The notes beneath the pieces were generated by a model that had not been told where the DNA came from, did no database searches, and was given only the letters and a program-made list of their open reading frames with translations. From positions 1 through 25,722 of the forward strand of contig URBH01000032.1 of assembly GCA_900546075.1 (NCBI GenBank): a DNA stretch of 25,722 bases. The letters are read 5' to 3'. Origin of the DNA: an uncultured Eubacteriales bacterium. GTDB taxonomy: Bacteria; Bacillota; Clostridia; Oscillospirales; Oscillospiraceae. This document shows, one piece after another, positions 6,996 through 15,537 of the stretch (position 1 is the stretch's first letter; each line of letters opens with the position of its first letter). Position numbers and translations under genes: made by a program.

Positions 6996-9900
6996 TCAGA
7001 AGGTGTTCTTGACCTGATGGAAAGCGTAAATGCGGAAATCGTTGGGGCTCCATGCGGCGGCCTGTGCGATTTCTTCCTCTGCCTCGTCCCTGCGACCCAG
7101 ACCCAGCAGCGCGTAGCCCCGGAGAATATGGCCGTTGACGGAGTTGATCTTCACAATATCATACTCGAAGGGCATGGGCGTGGGAGAGCCGACGCCGTAA
7201 TAGCTGCGCATATCCTTATTTTTCAGCAGATTGTCGCCGGATTCCAGCATTTCCGTCAGAACCTGCTGCGCCTGACTGAACCGCATCAGCTTCCGCAGAG
7301 CCAGCGCCCGGAACATGGACAGCTCGGAAACGGCGGCCTTGTAGACGGCGGCTTCCTCGAAGGCATTTGCCGCTTCCTTGGTTTTGCCCAGAGATTCCAG
7401 CAGAGTGCCCAGATAGTAGAAGATGTGGGCTTCCTGATTGAACCAGGTTTTGGCCTCGCCGTAGGACTTGGGCATATTCACGCCGTTCATGTAAACCTGA
7501 TAAGCTTCCGCGGCCTTTCCAGCAGCGGCAAGCGCATTGGCGTAAAGCACATGCATCCAGGCGTGCTGCTTGGTCAGGTTGCCCTCGCCGCCCTCGTAGA
7601 TATGGAACCGCTTGATCTTGGCGGCATGGATGGCCTCCGCGTAGCGACCCTGTTGGCAGAGCAGTACAATCCGATCCAGATAGCAGTCATCCCGCTGCGC
7701 CAGCAGCTCGGGGTAGCGGCCGTACACCTCCAGACGCTCCGCCACGGAGACATTGGTGTTTTTCAGCAGCTGCTGGTACTCAAACAACAGACGGGGATCC
7801 TTCCGGTATTCCAGCGCCCGCTCCATGCAGACCCGGGCGGAGGCGGCGTCGCCCCGCTTGTCGAAATAGGCCAGCGCCAGATTCCGCAGCGCCTTGGCAT
7901 GGGTGCTGTCCCGGGAAATGCACTGCTCCCACAGCTCTACGGCATCGTCATAGCGGAAGCGGTCATAGTACAGATCGCCCAGATAATAGCAGGCGTTGGC
8001 GTCGGCAGGATTGTTTGCGATGGCGTATTTCAGCACGGCAATGTCCTCCAGCCGTGCAGGGAAGCACAGACCGGTGTCCAGAGAAGCGGCAAAGGCAAGA
8101 TCTTCGCTTCCGTCCTGACCCAGCAGATGCCGGCAGTAGCCCCGGTAGTAATGCAGCAGGGGATAATGGCTCCCGCTCAGCTCTATTACATACAGAGCGT
8201 CCTCGGTAAGACCGGCTTCTAAGTAATCGCAGACCACATCCAGATAGTTTTCCGGCTTCTGGCCGAACATTTCCCGGATGGCATTGCTATTGTCCTCGCA
8301 GTGGCTCAGCTCCACTCTTGCCCACAGATCCAAAAGATCTGCGGAAACGGAAGCGGCCGCCAGATTCTTGGCTTCCTCGTCCCGCCCCAGACGGCGCAGG
8401 ATCGCGGTTTTCAGGTTTACGGCACGGCTGTGGCCGGCGTTGAGCCCCAGAGAGATTTCCAGCTTTTCCAGTGCGTCAAGATATTCGCCCTTGCGGCAAT
8501 CCAGCGTGGCCAGCTGGAAGTAGGCGGCGCTGCGGTGGGGATAGTTCCACGCGGCAAGGTAAAGAACGTCGTAGGCTTCGTCATACTCGCCCAGATACTG
8601 CAAGGCCAGACCCTTCAGATAGAAGGCCTCCGTGTCGGCGGGATGCTGGTTGCGGCTGGTGAGCCGGGCGATGGCAGTGTCGCAGTAGGCGACACATTCC
8701 CGGAACTTTCCGTCCTTCAGTGCCAGACGTCCCATGGAGGTATTGCAGCGGATGTCGCCGGGGTCACGCTTCAGCGCTTCCCGATAGTAATCCCGGGGGT
8801 CAAAGTTGTGCTGCTTGTACTGCTCCAGGTGGAAGCCGTTGATGTACAGCTCTTCCACGGTTTCATACTCACAGGGGCGTTTTACGGGAGTGCGAACCTC
8901 GATGGGCTGCTTCTGTCCTCGGACGTAGGGCTTGTAGGATACCAGAACCTTGCCGTTTTCGTCGGTAAGGGTGGCGGTCAGGTTGGCAGCGTCCGCGTTC
9001 AGAGCCAGCTCTTTGCACCAGCTGGCTGCGGGGGTCATGTCGGCGGTCTCGGTAAAGAGGACTTCGTCTCCCTTGCGCACCGTGATTCTGGCATTGGGGA
9101 AGGAACCGGTGACGTTGAAGCCCAGGAATACCTTTTCGCCCCGCTGCTCCAGATTCATGGCGGCATCGACGGTGGCGTTCTTCACGTCGCCGATATCCCG
9201 GATGGGATACCAGTACTGCTCAAACTCCTTGGTCTCAAAGGGGGCAATCCAGGTGAAGTCCGGCTGGTTATCGGTGTAGACGCCGGTCATCAGCTCGATA
9301 TAGGGGCCGTCCTCGTCGGTGAGGTTGGAGCACCACATTTCGCCGAAATCGCCGTGTCCCCATGTCCACATTTTTTTGCCGGGGGCAATGTGGTGATCGG
9401 CCACGGTGGCGATGCCCTTTTGCAGGCCGCCGTCATAACCGGCCACAAAGTCCATGTCGGACTGCCCCTGAGAGACCAGAAAGGAGGAGGGCACTTTTAC
9501 GGAGTCATACAGGGAAAGGTCGGTGCCTTCGCCGTAGTCGAAGGGTCTTGCGGACTTGTAAACGCCCTTGGCCATGGGCCATTGCAGCACCGCGCGGCGG
9601 TCGTGGTCGTTGACCCATTCCACATCCGGCGGGAAAATGGTGCGGTAGGATTCGTTCACGGCCACCGCGAGATTTGCCCACCACATGAAGATCTGGGGCA
9701 GATTGGTGCGGTTGTACACCCGGATTTTTGCCTTGATGTAGCTGCGCCCCGGCTCCACGGTGATCCCGGCCATGCCCTTCATCCGATAGAAGGGGTCAAT
9801 TTCGCCTGTCCACAGGGTCTTGCTGCCGTCGGGATTTTCTTCCAGAGACGCTTCCAGAGGCAGGAAGGTGGTGGGGCGGTGATGCTGGGGCCAATTGAAC

Positions 9901-10250
9901 TCAATGCCGCCGGAAATCCAGGCGCCGGCCAGACCCACCAGCGCGGGCTTGATGACCCGGTTACGGTAGATAAAGTCATAATGGCCGATCTTGTCATAGC
10001 CGGAGAGAATCTTGCCGCCGATGGCAGGCAGAACCTGGGTCTGAATGTATTCGTTTTCCAGGGTGTAGACCTCGTAGGATACATCCTTCTTTTCGTCGGT
10101 GATGCCGTCGGAATAGGGCAGGGGGTAAAGTCTGCCGGATGCTCCTTGATAGGGCTTCTTCTCGAAGAACATGGGCATGGCGTTTGGCTCTTTGGGAATA
10201 TAGGTGGGGATCACCTGCTGCTCCCTGCGAGCGGTGACGGTTTCTGGCAT
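6996..10250 (-). CDS. DUF5107 domain protein with C-terminal TPR array (module 2)
   Basis: A 1084-residue paralogue of the protein at 1098-4313 with the same order of domains. DUF5107 occupies roughly residues 30-350, with LPAIGGKILSGYDK and SGGIEFNWPQHHRP (about 112-125). A linker follows, then tetratricopeptide-type helical repeats from about residue 470 to the C-terminus, for example ANACYYLGDLYYDRFRYDDA. No signal peptide is seen. The start at 10250 has AGGAGG 9 nt upstream; an in-frame TTG nine bases earlier has no spacing from that site. It is divergent from regulator 2. The two DUF5107 proteins are clearly divergent in sequence, suggesting different sugars or different steps. Catalytic activity is unproven. 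Confidence 0.88.
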   Translation of the reverse strand: MPETVTARREQQVIPTYIPKEPNAMPMFFEKKPYQGASGRLYPLPYSDGITDEKKDVSYEVYTLENEYIQTQVLPAIGGKILSGYDKIGHYDFIYRNRVIKPALVGLAGAWISGGIEFNWPQHHRPTTFLPLEASLEENPDGSKTLWTGEIDPFYRMKGMAGITVEPGRSYIKAKIRVYNRTNLPQIFMWWANLAVAVNESYRTIFPPDVEWVNDHDRRAVLQWPMAKGVYKSARPFDYGEGTDLSLYDSVKVPSSFLVSQGQSDMDFVAGYDGGLQKGIATVADHHIAPGKKMWTWGHGDFGEMWCSNLTDEDGPYIELMTGVYTDNQPDFTWIAPFETKEFEQYWYPIRDIGDVKNATVDAAMNLEQRGEKVFLGFNVTGSFPNARITVRKGDEVLFTETADMTPAASWCKELALNADAANLTATLTDENGKVLVSYKPYVRGQKQPIEVRTPVKRPCEYETVEELYINGFHLEQYKQHNFDPRDYYREALKRDPGDIRCNTSMGRLALKDGKFRECVAYCDTAIARLTSRNQHPADTEAFYLKGLALQYLGEYDEAYDVLYLAAWNYPHRSAAYFQLATLDCRKGEYLDALEKLEISLGLNAGHSRAVNLKTAILRRLGRDEEAKNLAAASVSADLLDLWARVELSHCEDNSNAIREMFGQKPENYLDVVCDYLEAGLTEDALYVIELSGSHYPLLHYYRGYCRHLLGQDGSEDLAFAASLDTGLCFPARLEDIAVLKYAIANNPADANACYYLGDLYYDRFRYDDAVELWEQCISRDSTHAKALRNLALAYFDKRGDAASARVCMERALEYRKDPRLLFEYQQLLKNTNVSVAERLEVYGRYPELLAQRDDCYLDRIVLLCQQGRYAEAIHAAKIKRFHIYEGGEGNLTKQHAWMHVLYANALAAAGKAAEAYQVYMNGVNMPKSYGEAKTWFNQEAHIFYYLGTLLESLGKTKEAANAFEEAAVYKAAVSELSMFRALALRKLMRFSQAQQVLTEMLESGDNLLKNKDMRSYYGVGSPTPMPFEYDIVKINSVNGHILRGYALLGLGRRDEAEEEIAQAAAWSPNDFRIYAFHQVKNTF

Positions 10251-10289
10251 AAATAGCAACCTCCTGTAGCATATTCTTGGTTTACTGAT

Positions 10290-10321
10290 TCCATTGTAAT
10301 GGAGGAGCGAACCGGGGGCAA
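10290..10321 (-). promoter_or_regulatory. Promoter and operator-like palindrome of the module 2 DUF5107 gene
   Basis: On the minus strand TTGCCC (10316-10321) and TACAAT (10293-10298) are spaced by 17 nt. The -10 box lies inside a palindrome TCCATT-GT-AATGGA (10290-10303), a position where a bound repressor would block transcription. The divergent regulator 2 is the obvious candidate, by inference. Confidence 0.55.
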
Positions 10322-10389
10322 GACTAAAAAGTTCGGGATTCGACGGATTGATTTTGTACTTTTTTCACATTTGCCCTTTTTGACGCATC

Positions 10390-10418
10390 TTGCAGTTTGT
10401 GCATTATTGGTATATAAT
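10390..10418 (+). promoter_or_regulatory. Promoter of regulator 2
   Basis: TTGCAG (10390-10395) and a consensus TATAAT (10413-10418) are separated by 17 nt. The expected transcript would start near 10425 and run into the inverted repeat at 10432-10447 before the start codon at 10472. Confidence 0.7.
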
Positions 10419-10431
10419 AGAAAATAACCAT

Positions 10432-10447
10432 CCCGAAGCCATTCGGG
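10432..10447. promoter_or_regulatory. Inverted repeat in the regulator 2 leader (candidate operator)
   Basis: CCCGAA-GCCA-TTCGGG is a perfect inverted repeat just after the predicted transcription start. Its right part, CCATTCGGG, is repeated exactly at 11672-11680 in the promoter of the ABC transporter operon, which suggests a shared binding site. Confidence 0.45.
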
Positions 10448-10471
10448 CATACCCCTATGGAGGCGATAAAT

Positions 10472-11572
10472 ATGATTCTGATTTTTGTGGAAGATACCTA
10501 TTCCCACAGCGGCTGGTGCCAGGATCTGGTGAACGGACTGGTATCGGAGCTGAAAATGAAGCGGATGGCGTTCCGTTTTATCCGTTCCATTGAAGAAATG
10601 AGCCAGGGCAGCGGCTATATCTATGTAATAGGCTCCTCCACCGGCTGGATCCGGACGGTGCTGAAGGACGCCAACCGGGTGGGAATTTACCCAATTCTAT
10701 TGTGCAATCAGGCGTTTCACGAGCTGGACGTGCGCTACAGCACGGTCTGCTCCGACACCAACGGCTCCATGCACCATCTGGTGGATACCCTGATCGCCAC
10801 GGGGCGAACCCGCATTGCCCTGTACGGCACCAATCCCCACTCCGTGTCCGACGAAAGCCGGAAGAAAGCCTTTTACTACGCCATCGGACAGAAAAACCAG
10901 CGGGACGTTTACATCAATGACGGCTCCATGGAGCGGTGCTTCCGGAGCTTTCAGGGAACCATGGCGGATTATGATGCCGTAATCTGCGCGAATGATTTCA
11001 CGGCCATTTCTCTGGTACGCAATCTTCTTGCCGGTTACCCGCAGGAGCTGGAACGGCTGCTGATTATCGGCTGTGCCGAAACCAGTCTGACGGAATATTA
11101 CAGTCCCTACATTCTCTCCATCCGGGTCAATTTTCAGGAATATGGAAAAGCTGCGGTGACTCTGCTGGAAAATCTGAAGCGCAATCCCTACCTTTCCCAT
11201 GCCGTTATGTCTATCCGGTGGGATTTCAGCCCTTTGACCTCCCTGCGGAAGCTGGACGGCGGCACCAGGGACAGCTGCCCGCCCTCCATCCCGGAATCAC
11301 GGGACATCTTCTATCAGGACGCCGAGCTGACCGGTATGCTGCGGCTGGAGCGGATGCTCAATGAATGCGACAGCCTGGATCGGGAGATCATCGACTGCCT
11401 GCTGCGGGAAGAATCCTATGACAACATTTCCGAAAACTGCTTCGTTACCATCAGCACCATCAAATACCGGGTGAAGAAAATGATCGGCCTTGCGGAGGCA
11501 GCAGACCGCCGGGGTCTGATTCGGCTGCTGCGGGAATATTTGCCCCAAGCGGACAAAAACGGAAATGGATGA
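10472..11572 (+). CDS. LacI-type ligand-binding regulator with C-terminal HTH (regulator 2)
   Basis: A 366-residue paralogue of regulator 1. The N-terminal 250 or so residues have the LacI-like sensor pattern, including YDAVICANDFTAISLVRNL, but no N-terminal DNA-binding head. The C-terminal part carries a LuxR/GerE-like helix-turn-helix around 316-337 (YDNISENCFVTISTIKYRV) after the conserved LERMLNECD segment that regulator 1 matches with LETMFNQCD. The start at 10472 follows GGAGG with 8 nt spacing; an ATG at 10457 overlaps that ribosome site. It is divergent from the module 2 DUF5107 gene and lies 182 bp upstream of the sugar ABC operon, which it may also control. Confidence 0.85.
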   Translation: MILIFVEDTYSHSGWCQDLVNGLVSELKMKRMAFRFIRSIEEMSQGSGYIYVIGSSTGWIRTVLKDANRVGIYPILLCNQAFHELDVRYSTVCSDTNGSMHHLVDTLIATGRTRIALYGTNPHSVSDESRKKAFYYAIGQKNQRDVYINDGSMERCFRSFQGTMADYDAVICANDFTAISLVRNLLAGYPQELERLLIIGCAETSLTEYYSPYILSIRVNFQEYGKAAVTLLENLKRNPYLSHAVMSIRWDFSPLTSLRKLDGGTRDSCPPSIPESRDIFYQDAELTGMLRLERMLNECDSLDREIIDCLLREESYDNISENCFVTISTIKYRVKKMIGLAEAADRRGLIRLLREYLPQADKNGNG

Positions 11573-11754
11573 CGCGTTATGTGCATATTGCATAAATTCT
11601 TGAAATGTATTTCATGCAAAAGAAACAGAACGTCTAAATTCTCGATTTTTTCAACACAGAAATTAGACTTCCCATTCGGGAATGGTTCCGATATAATTTA
11701 AATGTAATATTTGTCATGTGAGAAACAGCATGCAAATCAGAAAGGGAGCAGAAA
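11573..11754. promoter_or_regulatory. Regulatory spacer with three inverted repeats and the ABC operon promoter
   Basis: A promoter, TTCCCA (11669-11674), 17 nt, TATAAT (11692-11697), precedes the ABC operon. Three inverted repeats are packed around it: TTGCAT with ATGCAA (11588-11593 and 11614-11619), GTCTAAATTCT with AGAAATTAGAC, one mismatch (11632-11642 and 11658-11668), and CCATTC-GG-GAATGG (11672-11685). The last lies between the -35 and -10 boxes and contains the 9-mer also found in the regulator 2 leader. The -35 is weak. Confidence 0.5.
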
Positions 11755-13254
11755 ATGGGAAATGTAATAGAGTTTCGGAATATCACCAAATATTTCCCCG
11801 GTGTGAAAGCTCTGGACGACATCAGTTTTACCGCCAACGGCGGCGAAGTGCTGGCGCTGATGGGCGAAAACGGCGCAGGCAAATCTACCCTGCTGAAGGT
11901 GCTCAACGGCGACTATCAGCAGACCTCCGGAGAATACCTGGTCAACGGAGCGCCGTGCCATTTCAATAGCCCGCGGGAAGCCGTGGCCGCCGGCATCGGT
12001 GTGATTTACCAGGAGCGGCAGATCATGCTGGAGCTGACCGTCGGTGAAAATATTTTCCTTGGCCGCCTTCCCACCGGCTTCATGGGAAGAATCAAAATGC
12101 GCGAGGTACACAAAAAAGCCCAGGCCATCATCGATGAGTTCGGTCTGGATATGAAGTCCACCGATAAGGTCAAGGATCTTTCCGTTGCTTATCAGCAGAT
12201 GGTGGAGATCATGAAGGCTTACAGCCGGGAAAACCTGAAAATGATCGCCTTTGACGAGCCGACCGCGTCCTTGTCGGATTCGGAGATCGACTCGCTGTTC
12301 CGGATCATCCGCAAGCTGAAGGCGGAAGGCAAGGTCATTATCTACGTTTCCCACCGAATGGCTGAGATCCGGCAGATCGCCGACCGGGTGGCCATCTTTA
12401 AGGACGGCCGGTTTGTTGGCGACTCTCCCATGGGCGCCATTACCGACAAGGAACTGGTGAAGAAGATGGTCGGCCGGGACTTAGGCGACATATTCTCCGG
12501 TTTGAATCGGAATACCGCCATTGGTGACGTGGTGCTGGAAGTCAAGAACCTGTCCTCTCCCTTCCTGAAGGATGCTTCCTTCCAGGTTCGTGCCGGTGAA
12601 GTCGTGGGCTTCTCGGGACTGGTGGGCGCAGGCCGCACGGAGGTGGTTCGCGCCATCATCGGCGCCGACCCCAGAACCGGCGGCGAAGTTCTTCTGAATG
12701 GAAAGCCCCTGAACTGCCGGACGCCCCATGACGCCATTGCAAATGGCGTGGTCATGGTTCCGGAGGATCGGAAGCTCCAGGGCATTATCCCCAGGATGAG
12801 TGTGGGTAAAAATATTTCCATCGGCTCTCTGGATCAGATCACCAACCGGCTGGGCATTGTCAATACCCGCCGGGAGGAGCAGATCGGACTGGATGGCAAG
12901 GCCAATTTCAACATCAAGACCCCCAATCTGGAAAAGCCCATTGTAGAGCTTTCCGGCGGCAACCAGCAGAAGGCCATTGTCGCCCGCTGGATGAGCACCA
13001 AACCGGAGGTTCTGATTCTGGACGAACCGACCAAGGGTATCGACGTGGGCGCAAAATCGGAATTTTACAATATGATCTGCGAATTTGCCAAGGAGGGTCT
13101 GGCTGTGATCCTGATCTCCTCGGAATTGCCTGAGGTCATCGGCCTGTCCGACCGGATCATTGTAATGAGGGGACGCCGAATCGTCGGTGAGATTTCTGCG
13201 AAGGACGCAACGGAAGAAAAGCTCCTGAGCATGGCTATGATGGAGGAGACATAA
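11755..13254 (+). CDS. Sugar ABC transporter ATPase, RbsA/MglA/AraG type
   Basis: This 499-residue protein holds two fused ABC nucleotide-binding domains, as in ribose, galactose and arabinose importers. The first half has Walker A GENGAGKST (37-45), a degenerate signature LSVAYQQMVEI and Walker B region AFDEPTASL. The second half has the usual degenerate Walker A GLVGAGRTE, signature LSGGNQQKAIVARW and Walker B LILDEPTKGIDVG. It energises uptake of a sugar at the inner face of the membrane. GGGAG precedes the start by about 6 nt. The permease starts 1 nt after the stop, followed by the binding protein, so the three form one operon. Confidence 0.96.
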   Translation: MGNVIEFRNITKYFPGVKALDDISFTANGGEVLALMGENGAGKSTLLKVLNGDYQQTSGEYLVNGAPCHFNSPREAVAAGIGVIYQERQIMLELTVGENIFLGRLPTGFMGRIKMREVHKKAQAIIDEFGLDMKSTDKVKDLSVAYQQMVEIMKAYSRENLKMIAFDEPTASLSDSEIDSLFRIIRKLKAEGKVIIYVSHRMAEIRQIADRVAIFKDGRFVGDSPMGAITDKELVKKMVGRDLGDIFSGLNRNTAIGDVVLEVKNLSSPFLKDASFQVRAGEVVGFSGLVGAGRTEVVRAIIGADPRTGGEVLLNGKPLNCRTPHDAIANGVVMVPEDRKLQGIIPRMSVGKNISIGSLDQITNRLGIVNTRREEQIGLDGKANFNIKTPNLEKPIVELSGGNQQKAIVARWMSTKPEVLILDEPTKGIDVGAKSEFYNMICEFAKEGLAVILISSELPEVIGLSDRIIVMRGRRIVGEISAKDATEEKLLSMAMMEET

Positions 13255-13255
13255 T

Positions 13256-14275
13256 ATGGCTAACAATACCGCGCAGGGGAAGACCCTGGAAAAGAAAGGC
13301 TTCAAGCTGCCGATCTCCGGCAATGCGCTTGTGCTTCTGGTCGCATTGGTTCTGGTGACGGCGATTTTCTCGGCGCTGAACCCCAACTACTTTACATACG
13401 GAAACTTCATTAACATTCTGGTTTCTTCCACGCTGATCGGACTGACCTCCATCGGCATGACCTTCCTGATCATGACCGGCGGCAGCGACCTGTCCGCTGG
13501 CTCCGTGGCAGCCTTCGGCGGTGTGTTCATTGCCTGGGGTCTGAAAAATACCAGTCTGAACTGGGTGGTGCTGGTGCTGATCGTTCTGGCGGCTTCCTCT
13601 GTCGCGGGCATTATCAACGGCCTGATGGTCACCCGGCTGAATATCGTCCCCTTTATTGCCACCCTGGTTTCCCAGTCCCTGTGGCGTGGCTGCGCCTACC
13701 TGCTGTGCGACGGCCGTCCCATTGCCATCAGCGACGCGGGACTGAAAAGTCTGGGCAATGGCATGATATTCGGCAGTGTTCCTTACCCCGTGATCATGAC
13801 CTTCCTTTTGTTCGTACTATTCGCGTTTATCCTGTCCAGCACCAAGTTCGGCCGCAGCATTTTTGCCATCGGCGGCAATGCGGAGGCTGCCCGGCTGGCA
13901 GGCATCAATTCCAACCGGATCAAAATTATCTGCTATGTGATGACTTCTGTATTCGCGGCCATGGCCGGCATTATTCTGGCCTCCCGGATGTTCTCCGGTC
14001 AGCCCGCCGCCAGCCCCAACCTGCACTTCGACGCCATCACCGCCTGCAACCTGGCAGGTGTCTCCATGGTGGGCGGCGTCGGCTCCATCCCCAGCGTGGC
14101 TCTGGGCGTGATTCTGGTTCAGGCCTTCAACTCCGGCCTGAACATGGCAGGCGTGTCCCAGTACTGGCAGTATGTCGCCCGTGCGGCGCTGCTGTTCGGC
14201 TCTCTGGCCATTGACTTCTATCGTCAGAGAAACCGTCAGAAGAGACTGCTGGCAGACAGCATGAAGAATCTGTAA
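13256..14275 (+). CDS. Sugar ABC transporter permease, RbsC type
   Basis: A 339-residue, strongly hydrophobic protein with about eight to ten predicted membrane segments. Family landmarks include GLTSIGMTFLIMTGGSDLSAGSV near the N-terminal third and the loop GGNAEAARLAGIN, as in RbsC and AraH-type permeases. It forms the membrane channel for the ATPase encoded immediately upstream; GGAGGAG within the end of that gene serves as its ribosome site, which implies translational coupling. A 59-bp gap separates it from the binding protein. Confidence 0.95.
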   Translation: MANNTAQGKTLEKKGFKLPISGNALVLLVALVLVTAIFSALNPNYFTYGNFINILVSSTLIGLTSIGMTFLIMTGGSDLSAGSVAAFGGVFIAWGLKNTSLNWVVLVLIVLAASSVAGIINGLMVTRLNIVPFIATLVSQSLWRGCAYLLCDGRPIAISDAGLKSLGNGMIFGSVPYPVIMTFLLFVLFAFILSSTKFGRSIFAIGGNAEAARLAGINSNRIKIICYVMTSVFAAMAGIILASRMFSGQPAASPNLHFDAITACNLAGVSMVGGVGSIPSVALGVILVQAFNSGLNMAGVSQYWQYVARAALLFGSLAIDFYRQRNRQKRLLADSMKNL

Positions 14276-14334
14276 CCCTACGGTGTTTGCGGCTGTTGCC
14301 GAAAAACATAAATTATCAAAACGGAGGAAACACA

Positions 14335-15399
14335 ATGAAAAAGCTGATCGCTCTGCTCCTGGCTCTGGTGATGATTCTGTCCCTGGCTGCCTGTGGCGCA
14401 AAGGAAACCACCCCCGAAACCAAGGCTACTGAAGCCGCCGCCCCCGTCGAGACCAAGGCTCCCACCGAGGAAGCACCCGCTGCCCCCACTTCTCTGAACA
14501 TTTACGGTATCTACAAGTCCGAGTCCCCCTACTTCGTCAACGAAGCCGCCTCCATTGAGAAGGCTCTGAACGACAAGGGCGCCGAGTACGGCATCGAAGT
14601 CAAGTGGCAATTCCTGAACTGCGACGGTGACGCAGAAAAGTACATGACCCAGATCGACACCGCCATCGCGGACAATGCCGACGCCATCGTTACCTGCATC
14701 CCCGACCAGACCATGTCCGAGGCCGTTGTCGCCAAGTGCGAGGCTGCCGGTGTCGTCATCGTTGCCTGCGACGATCCTCTGAAGGACGGCAACGACAACA
14801 AGCTGGCTCCCTGGTTCGGCATTGACGCCTACAACATCGGTTACGCCGCCGGTGAGTGGATGGCGGACTACGCCACCAAGAACAACCTGACCGAAGACGA
14901 GACCGTTGGCGTTCTGTACATGACCATGAACACCACCTCCTCCTGCGTCCCCCGTACCGAGGGTGAAAAGCAGGCTATGGCCGATAAGCTGAACGGTGTT
15001 TTCGACAACCGCACCTACGAGGTTGACTACGTGACCACCATGGAGGATGCCTACAACGGCGCTTCCGCCATGATCGCCGGTCATCCCGAAATCAAGTCCT
15101 GGCTGGTTATGGTCGCTTCCGAGCAGGGCGCTCTGGGCGTCGCTTCCGCCATTGAGAACGCCGGTCTGGCTGACACCTCCTGCGTTGTGACCCTGGGCTG
15201 CGATGAGACCACCGGTCAGTGGGAAGAGGGCAACTACGCCGTCATCCGTTCCGCCGCTTACTTCTCCGGTAAGGTCGTCGGTAAGGAAGCCATCGTTGCC
15301 GTGGTCGAGCACCTGGTCAACGGCACCGAGATCCCCAAGGAGTATGCCACTCCCGCCGTTATGGTCGATCCCACCAACTACAAGGATCACGTTCTGTAA
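14335..15399 (+). CDS. Sugar-binding lipoprotein of the ABC importer, arabinose/ribose-binding type
   Basis: A 354-residue extracellular solute-binding protein. It starts with a lipoprotein signal ending in LSLAAC (Cys20 is the predicted lipid anchor) and a low-complexity Ala/Thr/Glu/Pro linker to about residue 52. The mature part fits the Peripla_BP_4 fold; segments such as IVTCIPDQTMSEAVVAKCEAAG and HPEIKSWLVMV resemble the AraF branch. The start at 14335 has CGGAGG about 8 nt upstream; earlier in-frame starts have no support. Codon use is strongly biased to C- and T-ending codons, as expected for a highly expressed lipoprotein. A pentose or hexose, perhaps modified, is the likely ligand; its identity is not visible. 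Confidence 0.93.
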   Translation: MKKLIALLLALVMILSLAACGAKETTPETKATEAAAPVETKAPTEEAPAAPTSLNIYGIYKSESPYFVNEAASIEKALNDKGAEYGIEVKWQFLNCDGDAEKYMTQIDTAIADNADAIVTCIPDQTMSEAVVAKCEAAGVVIVACDDPLKDGNDNKLAPWFGIDAYNIGYAAGEWMADYATKNNLTEDETVGVLYMTMNTTSSCVPRTEGEKQAMADKLNGVFDNRTYEVDYVTTMEDAYNGASAMIAGHPEIKSWLVMVASEQGALGVASAIENAGLADTSCVVTLGCDETTGQWEEGNYAVIRSAAYFSGKVVGKEAIVAVVEHLVNGTEIPKEYATPAVMVDPTNYKDHVL

Positions 15400-15413
15400 T
15401 CAAAATCGAATTT

Positions 15414-15461
15414 AACGGGAAAGGGCAATCGGGGTTACCCCGGTTGCCCTGAACCGTTTTT
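15414..15461 (+). terminator. Terminator or attenuator between binding protein and sulfatase
   Basis: A stem from GGGCAATCGGGG with its near-complement (15423-15449) is enclosed by outer arms AACGG (15414-15418) and CCGTT (15454-15458), followed by TTTTT. A second hairpin (GCAGCCG with CGGCTGC, 15466-15484) follows. No clear separate promoter was found before the sulfatase, so partial readthrough is plausible. Confidence 0.7.
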
Positions 15462-15537
15462 CAGGGCAGCCGCGTGCCGGCTGCGGTGAAAAGCGGTATC
15501 AAAATCATTATGGAATCCCAGAAAAAGGAGAAATGAT

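Noticed and set aside
8301..10256. 651-codon open frame on the plus strand opposite the module 2 DUF5107 gene
   Set aside because: Although long, it is antisense to a recognisable DUF5107-TPR gene and its glycine/valine-rich translation is typical of a reverse-frame shadow.
14278..15390. 370-codon minus-strand frame opposite the sugar-binding lipoprotein
   Set aside because: The translation is a low-complexity Gly/Val/Asp product of biased codons read backwards; the plus strand has a signal peptide and a family match.
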